Source of the DNA: Fragum whitleyi
Lineage: Eukaryota; Mollusca; Bivalvia; Cardiida; Cardiidae
Direction of reading: 5' to 3'
NCBI GenBank assembly: GCA_948146395.1
Contig: OX411546.1
Location: forward strand, 25,150,449-25,214,448
DNA: 64,000 nt
Shown here piece after piece: positions 53,908 through 64,000 of the stretch (positions are counted from its first letter, which is position 1; every line of letters begins with the position of its first letter). The translations under genes and the position numbers were made by a program. Under the pieces are notes generated by a model. It worked only from the letters and a program-made list of their open reading frames with translations. It was not told the origin of the DNA and did no database searches.

Positions 53908-53946
53908 CCCCCCCCCCCCCCCCCCCAAAAAAAAAAAAAAAAAAAA
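53908..53946. repeat. Poly(C)19-poly(A)20 tract
   Basis: Nineteen C followed directly by 20 A, closely resembling 2685-2730. Confidence 0.95.
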
Positions 53947-54010
53947 TTATTTGCAGAAGACAAAATCTTGAATTTATCTTCTACAGATAAATTCAATTCA
54001 GTATGGATGG

Positions 54011-55195
54011 TCACACAATGATATAAACAGATCTTTCTGAAACGAAATACAATCTGCCATTGTGGCATTTCAAAAAATAAGGGAGTTGGCTACTTGGGAA
54101 TACCTTTATGTCAACTATTTCCCTGCGACAAAGATCGGGAGATAGTTTATATATAGATAATTCATCGTCCATTACATAAACATTCTGATCTTGGTCTACA
54201 CAAATATATCTAGGTATAAGATCAGTAAAAACAAGATAGTTTAGAACCTGGCCATCTAGAGACAACTTAGCTAAACGTGCTTTATCGGATAATTGATAAA
54301 CAAAGATTGTTTCACTATCAGAATGAACACATATTTTGGATATTTGGCATTTCAGTTTAAAGTTTGGAATATTGTGAAGATAAATCGCTTGGATTATCTC
54401 CCCCGACATATCGAAAATATTAATACATGTAAATTCCTTGAAATATTCATCAGTTGCCTTTGTGATAAGTTTATTTTTGCAGTATGCAATATCTTCACAT
54501 ACTCCCTCAACTTTAATACTTGAAACAATTTGTGCTGGTTTTTTGTCTATGTCAAATATATTAATTTGGCTTTCATATGGAAAAGCAACTGCAATAAGAG
54601 TCCGCAAACAATCTGTGGATGGAATTTCCGTAACAGCACTTGGTGTGTCTGAAAATTTGATGAGGCGAGATTTGTTTGTGTAAATATTACAAATTCTGAT
54701 ACAGTGTGTACGTGACTCTACAATAAGCCATCTCTGACCATCGTTTAGAATACACAGATCATTGATAGGAATTTTATCAAATTCATCGAAGCAAGAAAAA
54801 CTTTCGTCTGAATCGAATGAAGATTCTTCATCGTTAGAATCGGAAAATATTTTATCTGCTATCCGAAAATAAGATATTAGAATGTCAACGTCATTGGCAT
54901 ACATTGGCTTGGGGTCATTATAAAAATTCAAATCTACAATATCGCATAGAATGTACTTGGATTCCTCTTTGTTCATCCCTCCTGTTTGTAGATCAACATC
55001 TTCCTTAAACTTATTTAGGATTCTAGACGCTATTTTACCTGAATTATTAGAATTGTATTTGTCGTTTTTAGAGTATGTCAAATGTCCCTCGTGTTTGCTG
55101 ATGCAATTAACACAGAAGTATTTCTCACAGTCAAAACACAGAAAACATGCCAACATGTTTTGACGACGTTGGTTTTCAACGTATCTGTAGCACAT
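54011..55195 (-). CDS. B-box and beta-propeller protein (TRIM-NHL-like)
   Basis: The frame is 394 residues, from ATG at 55195 to TGA at 54011. Residues about 2-38 form a B-box-like zinc site (Cys17, Cys20, Cys23, Cys28, Cys31, His35, His38, in LCFDCEKYFCVNCISKHEGH); an expected early Cys is Tyr5. An acidic Ser/Asp/Glu stretch follows at about 115-140. From about 145 to the end come repeated beta-strand blocks such as DLCILNDGQRWLIVES, ICVDQDQNVYVMDDELSIYK and LKCHNGRLYFVSERSVYI, typical of NHL-type propellers. No RING or clear coiled coil is seen. Bivalves have large families of such proteins, used in ubiquitin ligation, RNA binding or innate sensing. The role here is unknown. An in-frame extension upstream is described separately. 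Confidence 0.8.
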   Translation of the reverse strand: MCYRYVENQRRQNMLACFLCFDCEKYFCVNCISKHEGHLTYSKNDKYNSNNSGKIASRILNKFKEDVDLQTGGMNKEESKYILCDIVDLNFYNDPKPMYANDVDILISYFRIADKIFSDSNDEESSFDSDESFSCFDEFDKIPINDLCILNDGQRWLIVESRTHCIRICNIYTNKSRLIKFSDTPSAVTEIPSTDCLRTLIAVAFPYESQINIFDIDKKPAQIVSSIKVEGVCEDIAYCKNKLITKATDEYFKEFTCINIFDMSGEIIQAIYLHNIPNFKLKCQISKICVHSDSETIFVYQLSDKARLAKLSLDGQVLNYLVFTDLIPRYICVDQDQNVYVMDDELSIYKLSPDLCRREIVDIKVFPSSQLPYFLKCHNGRLYFVSERSVYIIV

Positions 55196-55327
55196 ATCGA
55201 AATCCTTGAAATACTGTCGTTGATCAAGAATACGACAAAGTCTAGGAACTATTCTTCTATGAATGTATCAATGAGGAAAAATAAACGTATCATCTTCGAA
55301 GTTCCCCAAATCATTGAACACTGACAT
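55196..55327 (-). CDS. In-frame 5' extension of the B-box gene, broken by one TGA
   Basis: An ATG at 55325-55327 opens MSVFNDLGNFEDDTFIFPH, which stops at TGA (55268-55270). The same frame then stays open for 24 codons into the 394-residue frame. The acidic N-terminus ahead of a B-box is common in mollusc relatives. The stop may be a nonsense mutation, or may lie in a small intron: a GT at about 55285 and a TACAG at about 55185 would join GATAC to ATACGTTGAA in frame. Confidence 0.35.
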
Positions 55328-55724
55328 CACTGATTGTTTGAAAGATTCTCCATTCGGATTAGCTACGTATTCATAGATTTCGGACCATTTCATTAAAAAC
55401 AAAGCTCGCACAAAATTGATTTTATAGTGATACGGTTTGTAATTTTTTTAAACAATCTGTGCAGTATATTTTATCCATGTCTTTTCATAGATATCTTAAT
55501 ATTTCGGGTTGTACTGAATACTGTTGTTTTCATATGAGTGTTAACGGAAACGCGTGTATTCTGACCCTTTTCATCTTTTAAACCATTCAACTTGCAATTC
55601 ATCGGAAATCACGCAAAAACGGAGCATCGCGGAGGTAAAATAAATTTTTAAACTGTAATTTGATCTGATTGGATACTCAATCATGAAATTTCATTTATTT
55701 CTGGCCATTTAGGCAATAAGAAAA

Positions 55725-55940
55725 TGATTTTACTTTATGGCCCCCTTTTCCGTGACATCAAATTCATCAAACGGGGCAAATACATCGGCACTCGTATACC
55801 ACATGAAGTTCAACTGAGAAGTTTCGTCGAATTTCGCCAAAAATTACTCCGGACGGGAGGCCGGTTGGATGGACGGACTGACGAAGCAGCGGCTATATGC
55901 CCCCCCCCCTTTCGGAGAGCATCGAAAACAATTTATTGCT
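55725..55940 (-). repeat. Hairpin-headed element, reverse orientation
   Basis: Read on the minus strand, TTTTCGATGCTCTCCGAAAG followed by GGGGGGGCATATAGCC, then CAGTCCGTCCATCC, gives the hairpin head and pyrimidine run of the ATGCCCCC class. The far end is unclear. Confidence 0.5.
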
Positions 55941-56280
55941 TTATTAAAGTCTCATCACCGCCATTTTGCAAAGGAATGTGCTTATTAGTGTTAATGATTA
56001 ATTGGTAACTTAAAAGTACACATCCACTACTATATTCACAGGAAACCAATCTAAAAGCTGCAATTCAAGGTTTACGTCAATAATCCTAGACACGAGCTGC
56101 TCGAATAAAATCCTTTAATTGCCATTGGTAAGACTGTAGTAAATGTCTTTTAATTATAACAACAAACACTGCAGTCTTGTACTGAAAATTTGATTAGAAA
56201 AACCTTTCTGCTGGCCACCTGTATTGTTAGCACATAATTTGAGGTTTGTCTATGTATAACCATTTCATCACAGAAAAATT

Positions 56281-58702
56281 CACACCCTAAGAACTGTTAC
56301 AACGGACAAATACCTCTGCATGAAAACATGTTAAGGATTCGCAATGAAAACAGTCACGATTTCTGTCCTTACTGAAAACAAAAAACGCTACGCCTTTCAA
56401 AATAATATCTTTTATCCATCGAATTTAATAATGACAAGTGTAGCTTTTACAGTCTGATACTCCGCATAATCATTTACTTTTATATCTTATCCTGAAAATA
56501 ACTTGGACTTTGAAGATTAAAGGGAAATTAGAAGTATTGTTTGTCACTTTTCAAAGTAAAGGCATTAAAAGCTTTTAGATTGCGTTTCATATTGGAAATT
56601 CATGCAATCTCTAACAATAATTCCAATTGAAATAATTGGTAATATTTTTCTTCCCTATTTTCACAACTGAAAATAAAAAAATCGAAAAAATAAAATAAAA
56701 TATATGTTACGGTGCATGACAGAGAGTGTTACAGTTTAGTAACTACATCACTAATATAGGTTACAGATTCTTATGGAAAATATTTCTTATGTTTCATTTA
56801 TTTGAATGGGATTTATTAGCTATTCTAGCTAAGATTTCCTGTCTGTCCGTATGTCTTGCCATCCACCCGTCTATTAACTTACACTCATTTTCCCAAAAGA
56901 GTCCACAGTCTCTATCCGATTTACTTCAAACTTTCACGTTCATGATTAAACCAACATCAGAAGATTTTTGTTCGAAAAACATCAAAGGAAAAAGGAAGTT
57001 TTATTACAATATACTCGTTGTAGCATTAGAGTCAGGGCGGTGAAGTATAAATGCAAAAAGGGCCTTATGATAATTGGTGAAATTATCCTAACCCTTGAAC
57101 TCAATTTTAAGAACTGGTTCAATATCTAGTATAAGAAGTTCAGGGATCAGTTCTAGAACTGGTTCAAGAGCTAGTTCGACTGTTCTTGAATTGCTAATTC
57201 ACGCTCTAGAACCAGTACTTCAACTTTTTCGTAGGGAAGGAGGCGTTAGAGCGTCCATGCTCTCGTGGACGTCCTGTGATTTTTGAAAAACTTAAAAACT
57301 AAAAACTATAATCATCTAGTAATTCGGCGGGTCTATCCTCTCAGAAAATATTTTAGATCAGAGCACGGCTAGCTGTTTTGACCTTTTTTGTACAAATCTC
57401 GGCGATAGTTCAGAAGGTTTGATAGACTTTTTATATAGACCGAATTAAGGGATTTCCCTTCAATTCTCGTATTTACTTCAATGCAAATTAGTGTCCATTT
57501 TCGATTAAAATGTGAAACAGGACCTTTTTCTGCTTAGATTTATATTTTTAAATAATTTCACTTCAGGGTTATATTTTCTTAAGAATTTCGAAGCAACTCA
57601 AACAACGCACTTGACTGATGGTACCCATTTGTGAACAGGTCTATGTTTAAATATGCACCGCGATCCCATTTATTACATTTTTAACAAACAGCAAATGTGA
57701 TTTATTTAAACAAAACTTTCATATTGGAGAAATGCTAAGGGAACAATCGAAAGACCGTCATTTGTAGAAGAGATTTAAACCGATGATTTTTAGAATGTTC
57801 AGTCCATTTCGATTTGGGGCTTTTAAGCCCACACCTTCTTGACAAGATCCCTTTCATTTAATGCAGGTGAATGTTTTACGATGTTGATTAGACTACCATG
57901 TATAGGCATTTGTATAATTTACATTTGCGTGTGCTTTCTTATCCTGAAAGTAAGACAGATATAATTGATAAGAAGGAAGGCATACTGTTTTTCATAAATT
58001 AAAAATGAGGTCAGAGTGTTATTTTTAGATATATCGCATTGAATGAAGTTTTAGGACATTTCTCCCCATCTACCTCGTATTTCGCAGAAAAGACTTAAAT
58101 ATAAGATAACTCGGATTTCGTTGTGCTTTCTTTTTGTGTGTGTGTGTGTGTTTTGTTTTTTTTTTAAATCCTGACGCCAAGAAAACTGGGATTTTTGTAT
58201 GCAATATCAATGACAGAGGTTGTAACACTGTAGTGAAGATACTGTAACATACCAAAAGAAATAGGCAGAGTTCGTAACATATTTATAAAATTGAAATAAT
58301 GCATATAAGTTTCGAAACAGAAGACATTCCTTTTAGATAACGGGTATGATAGAGAAGACTGAGTGGTTTTAACGCCGAACAGATAAAATCTTTCAATATT
58401 TCTTCATTCTGTTCTAAAATTCCAAAAAGAAGTAGACAAAACACTGTTTTTCGATCAAATTTACCTAAAAACTATTTTTAACCGCAATATCAATGTCAAA
58501 AATATTTCGATCAGGATTTTTCATTATCCAAGGAATGGAATGGGAATTTATAAAAAGTCAAACTTTTCTTCTGGTTGTTCAAATAATGTCGAAACCGACA
58601 TGTAATCAAACAAATTAGCAGACGCCTTAACAGTTTTCATTACGAATCCTTAACATGTTTTCATGCAGAGGTATTTGTCTGTTGTAACAGTTCTTAGGGT
58701 GT
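56281..58702. repeat. Inverted repeat pair of ~71 bp, arms 2.3 kb apart
   Basis: 56281-56351 (CACACCCTAAGAACTGTTAC..) and 58631-58702 are reverse complements with only a few mismatches over about 71 bp. Similarity fades on both outer sides. It could bound a DNA transposon or be two opposite copies of one repeat. No transposase frame lies between. Confidence 0.72.
57095..57225. repeat. Stuttered GTTC/GAAC sequence
   Basis: AGAACTGGTTCAATATCTAG, GTTCTAGAACTGGTTCAAGA, CTAGTTCGACTGTTC and CTCTAGAACCAGTACTTC are imperfect direct and inverted copies of one word. Confidence 0.5.
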
Positions 58703-59594
58703 GAAATTGTTTCATAATGGAGTTTAGTGACAAAGGTTAAAACAAACATAAGAAAGTGAAACAATCGGCTGTGGATTTCAAAATACATAAAGAGATGACA
58801 GAAACCAAGTCAAAATTCAATGCAGTTGCAAAGGAAAAATTTGGTTTCTGAAATTCTAAAAATAAGAAGAATAAAATTAATAAAAACTTGTATATTTTGG
58901 GTAGAAAACAATATGGAAAATGAAGAATCGTTTTTCATAGTTTCTTCTTTTTACACCATGTTTTCCTAATATTTTTAGTGTCTTATCATACTCGCAAAAA
59001 ATAACGCCATTTTATTTTAACTAATTGCAAGAAGAACAGTAAGGGTGTGCATATTAAGATATTTCTTAACATCTGTGATAGCAAAATCTTATCCGGCAAA
59101 TCTTGAGTATTCTGAAAACTTTTTTGTAAACCAAATAGAATTTAATTAAGAGATGAACAGATTTTCATAATACATGGAGTTATGAAACTAAAAACATAAT
59201 TAGCCTGTATGGTTTTTCGAACTGGATTTAATCTTCAGTATGATTGTGTTTTTAGTTACATACTTCCATGAATTTGGAAATATGTGTGCCTGTGTGTGTG
59301 AGATTTCCAACAATTTCATATATGTACTTAGCAAAGACTCTGACCAGCCCGTGCATCCGCACAGTCTGAGCAGAGTCTTCGCTATGCGTTTAGTAGATAG
59401 ATAAGGTCTCAAAGTAGATGTAAACAGTCAGGTTACATTATATTTACAGTGGGTGGCTGTCTATGCTGCTCAATGTTCGCACCTCACGCACATTTCAAAT
59501 TGAAAATGAAATATTACATTGCAGTATGAAGAATTTTTTTCCAGTTTCATTATTGATTACTTTTTTTTTCCAAATTATTTCGTGGGTTCTCTCA

Positions 59595-59634
59595 CACACA
59601 CACGCATGCACGCACAGAGGGGGGGGGGGGGGGG

Positions 59635-59674
<40 letters not shown>
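59595..59674. repeat. Compound microsatellite (CA)n-(G)19-(GA)n
   Basis: ACACACACAC, GCATGCACGCACAGA, a run of about 19 G (59619-59637) and about 18 GA dinucleotides, ending just before a GCTGTTTTC element. Confidence 0.95.
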
Positions 59675-59676
<2 letters not shown>

Positions 59677-59686
59677 TGTCATTTTA

Positions 59687-59976
59687 AGCAAAGCTGTTTT
59701 CGGAGAAAACCCAAGGTATGGCTATAGCCTTGATGTCGCCCTAGTTGTCGTAGTCGTCGTCGTCATTGAACGAAAACTTTGACATTTTGTGATATCTCTG
59801 GTTCTACTGAAGGCATTCACTTAAAACTTGGCACACATGGTAACTATCAAAAGAGAACCTTTACTATCAAGGGGGAAATCTCTAAATGTATTTTGTGCAA
59901 ATAATGCGCCTTTTTTTACTTAGATTTTTTCCACCATACAGCAGTAAACAGCCGAGCGTAGGCGGTGCTCTTTTAT
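59687..59976 (+). mobile_element. AGCTGTTTTCGGAG element
   Basis: AAGCTGTTTTCGGAGAAAAC, GCTATAGCCTTGATGTCGCC, AAAACTTGGCACACATGG and the end GCGTAGGCGGTGCTCTTTTA match 21456-21732 and 14125. Confidence 0.7.
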
Positions 59977-60189
59977 TGACTTTGTATCTCTTTAGGATAT
60001 TGTTTTAGAAACAAATACAGTTATATATAGTTATAATTATTTAATTCATTTAACTATATTTTTTGTTTAAATCAATACCCTTTACGGATTTTTTCTAAAA
60101 TGTTTCAGTTTCAATTCATATGTTGAAAGATATGCGGCTTGATATGAAATATTTGAAAGCGGTCAACAAAATGCAATTGCATACCATAA

Positions 60190-60560
60190 AATAAAGCTGT
60201 CTGTCTTCTGGTTTCAGAGAAATCAATTTCTTAAGACTTTTTATTTGTAATTCTATGTACCGGTAATATAAGAGTACCTGGGTGGAGCCAAAATACCATT
60301 CCAGGTGCATGATACGACCAAACTTGGAAAGGTCCAATAGATGAGGCTACATACTAGTTTCAAATATGAAAGCTGTCTTTCTTCTGGTTTCAGGGAAGAA
60401 GATTTTTGAAGATTTTCCCCTTTAAGTTGTCGTGTCAACCGGAGTAAAGGGTCGATTTTATTTAAATATATATATTTCTTTTTGATAATTCGGCAAAGCT
60501 TAATCAAGGAAAATTCCCGCAAAGTTTCATCGATGTTGGCCTACTGGGCTAGAGGTAGAT
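60190..60560 (-). repeat. AGCTCACC-type element body, reverse orientation
   Basis: On the minus strand, CCTGAAACCAGAAGAAAGAC, AGCTTTCATATTTG and GTATGTAGCCTCATCTATTG repeat the internal blocks of 6223-7350. It is one of the few copies here in reverse orientation. Confidence 0.6.
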
Positions 60561-61172
60561 GTTTAGAGAAATTGTGGATGTAGGATGACGCACCTTCAAA
60601 AAACTTCAAATTATTGCACCGACTTTATTGAAATTGAACTTCCTATGCTGCGGGATCCTAGATTTAACATAGAAACAATTAAAGAACAAAATATTTGAAA
60701 AATCTACTATCAAAAGTATCAAATCCCGGATATAAAATTGAGAAAGATGCACCAACAATCTTCTCTTTCCAAATAACAGAGTATTAATCTTTCAAATTTA
60801 CCCTATGACCCCTTTCTCTGTCAGGTCAAAATTATGCATAGGTAATTTTAAGTTATAACTCGCATATGTAGATGAGCGATATTTGACTGTCAACCTCCTC
60901 TTGTTTTAATTTGATTGAAATATTATTAACTTTCTAGACACAAAAAATCTGACCGTATCAACCTAAAAATATTTATTTCTGATGTAAGAAAGCATGCAAA
61001 CATCTGCTGAAAGCCCAGAATGAGAAAAAATACCCAAGCGTATGTAGATAAAGGCATTAAGTATTGAGAGGAAGAGGATGTTTCTTTTTTATTTTCATAC
61101 TTAACCGATTTGCCATTCTTATGATTTCTTATCGAGAACGTAACTGATTTGTGATTCTTAATATTTCTTTAC

Positions 61173-61510
61173 CAGGGCCGTGGAAATACGAATTTTTTCA
61201 ACGTGTCCATGGACAAGTAAAAGTCAATTTCTACTTGTCCAGGATGAAAATGAACATGTCCGCAAAAAAAGATAAATAAATAAAAATTTAGAAATCATTG
61301 TTAATGAAGAAAATGCTGTTTCATTAAATACAATACTTCCTACCCTTTGATACAAACACTAGGATTTTTTCTCCTAGATCTTTTGAGCACTGTTCCAAAA
61401 TTTGCTCTGGTATTTAGTTGTCCACGGACAAGTGGCCTAGAAAAATGTACTTGCCCACAAGGGGAAAAGGCTGTGTCGGACAAGTCGGGTATGGGAATTC
61501 CACACCTGTC
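61173..61510. repeat. GACAAGT-rich element
   Basis: CAGGGCCGTGGAAATACGAA at one end and, on the other strand, ACAGGTGTGGAATTCCCATA at the other are similar. Between them lie GTCCATGGACAAGTAAAAGT, CTACTTGTCC, GTCCACGGACAAGTGG and CGGACAAGTCGGG. Confidence 0.45.
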
Positions 61511-61630
61511 TTTACAATGAAAAAATTCTTTGTGGTTTGAGAGGAACATGTTTCACAGATAAAATTCAGGATTCAGATTCCACAACACAGGAATGAGTAG
61601 TTTCCAATATCAATCAAGATATAATATATA

Positions 61631-62052
61631 GAGGATAATCGTTTGTTTAAGTGTAAGATCGATTTATATTTCATTGAGTGAACGACAAAAGCTTTATTTT
61701 CACGAGTGGCAGAGCCACGAGTGAAAATATAGCTTTTGTTGTTCGCGAAATGAAATATTAGTCGATCTTACTCGAAAAACAAACGATTATTCTATTTCTT
61801 TATTGCAAAAATGAGACAAAATGTGAAATTTCTAGGACGTATTTTCGTAAAGCGCGTCATTTTGCACGTGATTGCTATGCGACGTTCATTGTGACGTCAC
61901 TTATTTCGCCCCGCATAGATGACGTCAGATAGGATGAAATGCACAAAAGTAGGGTATAAGTTTTTGATAATTTCACTGCTTTTGCGGTGAGATTATCAAG
62001 TGATAATCTACCGTTATTTCTCGATAAACCACCGAAAAGCAGTAAAGAAAAT
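61631..62052. mobile_element. Palindromic element copy 1
   Basis: A palindrome of about 165 bp (GAGGATAATCGTTTGTTTAA..ACGAGTGGC AGA GCCACGAGT..AAACGATTATTC, 61631-61796) is followed by a 255-bp tail with ATGAGACAAAATGTGAAATT, two GACGTCA sites and GATTATCAAGTGATAATC. The tail ends CACCGAAAAGCAGTAAAGAAA. It is non-coding and nearly identical to 63095-63515. Confidence 0.88.
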
Positions 62053-62732
62053 TATTTATTCTCATCACAACAAGCCTTTCTGTTTAAAAATGCAATTTAC
62101 TTATGTCCACATGCAAGCCATGCACGCACCATCTCAATCACAAGGTCTTATGTTTTGCAATTTGGAGGTGCTGTAAGAAATGCGTAAAGTATTAAAAAAG
62201 ATATGTGTAACTTAGTATATGTAAAAAGATATGTCTTATTCATTTTCAAAAATTACAAAGTAATAACATTTTAAGAGGATGTGCACTACAATTTCTTTTT
62301 CTCTTTTACTATTGTTTCTTTTAATTGTAATCGTTATTTTTATACAAAAGAAACAAATTTTCCATGATTTAGATGACTAATCAAGTAATTGTCATTTTAA
62401 ATATTGTCTTGAGAAGAAATTCATTTAAACCAGTGAGTTCTTACATTATATATTCAAGAAAAAGAAAAATCCAGTTGGTTCATCAGAATGTCCATTGATC
62501 CAGAACAAATAAACAAACCAGGGGTGTGCTGCCAGTGCTTTGGATAATTAAGACATTATAAACCAGATACATGCTGGGCAGTTTGTACATCTTATCTGCT
62601 GGATTTGGAGGAAAAAATCTCAGATCCAGGGTTGAAGGCTGCACTGGAGAGAGAATTTCTCGAGGAATAGCGACCTCTCTTTGAACGCCGCTCAATAACG
62701 CGTTTTAGAATATCACTCAAATATATACTTAC

Positions 62733-63966
62733 GGACAAAAGTCTTGTCCGGTTTCGGGAATATGCAAATGTGGCATAATATTTTTGATAGGAAATAGAAC
62801 ATGAATGAATGCAGAATTATTGTACAGATGACGGCTAAACATCCCGATCCACTGTGGTTTGGTAAAACTTCGATTTACGGACTAATAATAAAACGACGTA
62901 ATAACAAGCACGTATGATTGTCTAATTACAACTCAGTATAATCCAAGCGAAGGCAAAATTTAATGAATAAAAAACATGCATACTTGTACACAATATCCAT
63001 CTCGATGACATCGTGCATGTTTTTTTCTTAAAAATAAAAGGGGTCAAAACAACGTTATTTCAACTATTCTGACTAACATCGTTAAAAACGTTTAGAGGAT
63101 AATCGTTTGTTTCAGTGTAAGATAGATTTATATTTCATTGAGTGAACGACAAAAGCTATATTTTCACGAGTGGCAGAGCCACGAGTGAAAATATAGCTTT
63201 TGGTGTTCACGAAATGAAATATCAATCGATCTTACTCGAAAAACAAACGATTATTCTATTTCTTTATTGCAAAAATGAGACAAAATGTGAAATTTCTAGG
63301 ACATATTTTGGTAAAGCGCGTCATTCTGCGCGTGATTGCTATGCGACGTTCATTGTGACGTCACTTATTTCGCCCCACATTGATGACGTCAGATAGGATG
63401 AAATGCACAAAAGCAGGGTATAAGTTTTTGATAATTTCACTGATTTGGCAGTGAGATTATCAAATGATAATCTACCGTTATATCTCAATAAGCCACCGTA
63501 AAGCATTAAAGAAAGCCTAGTAAACCCGTAAAGCGATGTTATCCCTTATAAATAACGACTATTTGTTTAAACGTATGTTTGGTTAATTCAAAAATCGTAG
63601 AAAACGTCTTTACTTTACGATCCAACAACAATTCTGCAACAACATAAAAAGTATTCTTAAATGAAAATAAAAGTTTCTGAAAAGCAACCGATTTTCTACA
63701 AGCTTTTTTTAATGTTATCTCTTGGATTATTAATACAGTAAGGCTCTCATGCAAAACTTTAGCCGTGTCGAATGCAGCTTGAAAAAAGCTAAAACGTCAT
63801 TAACGTCGTTGGGACTAAATCAACGTCGCTTTTGATTTGATACCGGTGAAAAAAGTCCATATATTTTGAAGATAGGGTCGATATTGCTAAGAAATATTTT
63901 AAAAAAAAGTATCATTCATATTAAAATCTTTATCAAACAAAATAAAACCGGACAGAACTTTTGTCC
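62733..63966. mobile_element. Inverted-repeat DNA element enclosing palindromic copy 2
   Basis: The end GGACAAAAGTCTTGTCCGGTTT (62733-62754) is matched on the other strand by GGACAAAAGTTCTGTCCGGTTT (63945-63966). Both are flanked by TACTTA/TAAGTA and TATATA sequence. No transposase is inside; the interior includes the palindromic element at 63095-63515. Confidence 0.7.
63095..63515. mobile_element. Palindromic element copy 2
   Basis: It has the same layout as 61631-62052: a palindrome around AGTGGCAGAGCCACGAGT, a tail with GACGTCA sites, and the end CCACCGTAAAGCATTAAAGAAA. It lies about 1 kb away in the same orientation. Confidence 0.88.
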
Positions 63967-64000
63967 TAAGTAGTATATAATAGTTTTTGGGCGGCTAATG

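Larger units (their letters stand above)
55941..59580. other. No gene supported; AT-rich with an inverted pair
   Basis: No exon could be recognised. The Ser-rich frame at 57095-57286 comes from a stuttered AGAACTGGTTCAA sequence. The region holds the 56281/58631 inverted repeat, a (TG)n run at 58133-58150 and a CACAGTCTGAGCAGAGTC repeat fragment (59330-59405) like one at 23360-23460. Confidence 0.4.

Noticed and set aside
57095..57286. Ser-rich 63-residue protein
   Set aside because: The frame is the product of a stuttered AGAACTGGTTCAA word, with no splice or promoter context.
59463..59782. Frames ending in poly-Gly and Glu-Arg repeats
   Set aside because: They are translations of the G19 and (GA)n microsatellite.

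Overview
This is a eukaryotic genomic window, most likely from a mollusc and probably a bivalve. It is intron-rich and AT-rich, and packed with short dispersed repeats. These include tRNA-derived SINEs whose tail reads like GTTGAAAGCGGCGTTAAACCC, elements starting AGCTCACCTGAG or ATGCCCCC with pyrimidine-rich CCGTCTGTC runs, and long palindromic elements. I recognise these from bivalve genomes by eye only. There are no operons, and most short open frames are chance readings of repeats.

Region 1 (1 to about 22.9 kb, + strand) holds a transaldolase gene. Eight consecutive coding exons (5971-6094, 7927-8034, 11507-11638, 14003-14063, 18571-18685, 19803-19932, 20926-20993, 21900-22063) have GT..AG borders and consistent phase, and encode 299 residues to the stop codon. 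The first coding exon, about 30 to 38 residues, was not found and is probably upstream. The introns and 5' flank hold a foldback-like element, a pogo-like element with TA duplications, a piggyBac-like MITE, SINEs and at least twelve hairpin-headed elements, all in the same orientation as the gene. Exons 4 and 7 are each preceded by partial copies of their own 5' end. Exon 7 has four such copies in tandem, most with an intact 3' splice site.

Region 2 (26539-49520) is a 22,982-bp tandem array: eight nearly identical units of about 2,816 bp plus a 477-bp ninth part-unit. Each full unit carries a SINE with a 12-bp target duplication, so the SINE was there before amplification. The first 355 bp of every unit, including the part-unit, hold a TATA box, a short open frame (32 residues) and an AATAAA signal. 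A CRE-type site and an E-box lie just outside copy 1 only.

Region 3 (49.5-64 kb) is mostly non-coding. It holds one clear minus-strand gene, a B-box/beta-propeller (TRIM-NHL-like) protein at 54011-55195 that may extend upstream across one in-frame TGA. It also contains a Tc1/mariner-like MITE, two full copies of a palindromic element, a larger inverted-repeat element with one of those copies nested inside it, and a 70-bp inverted repeat with arms 2.3 kb apart.

The features most worth pursuing are the 2.8-kb array with its candidate mini-gene, the duplicated exon starts in the transaldolase gene, the foldback element built from short GCGTGT repeats, and the one-sided orientation of hairpin-headed elements in the gene.
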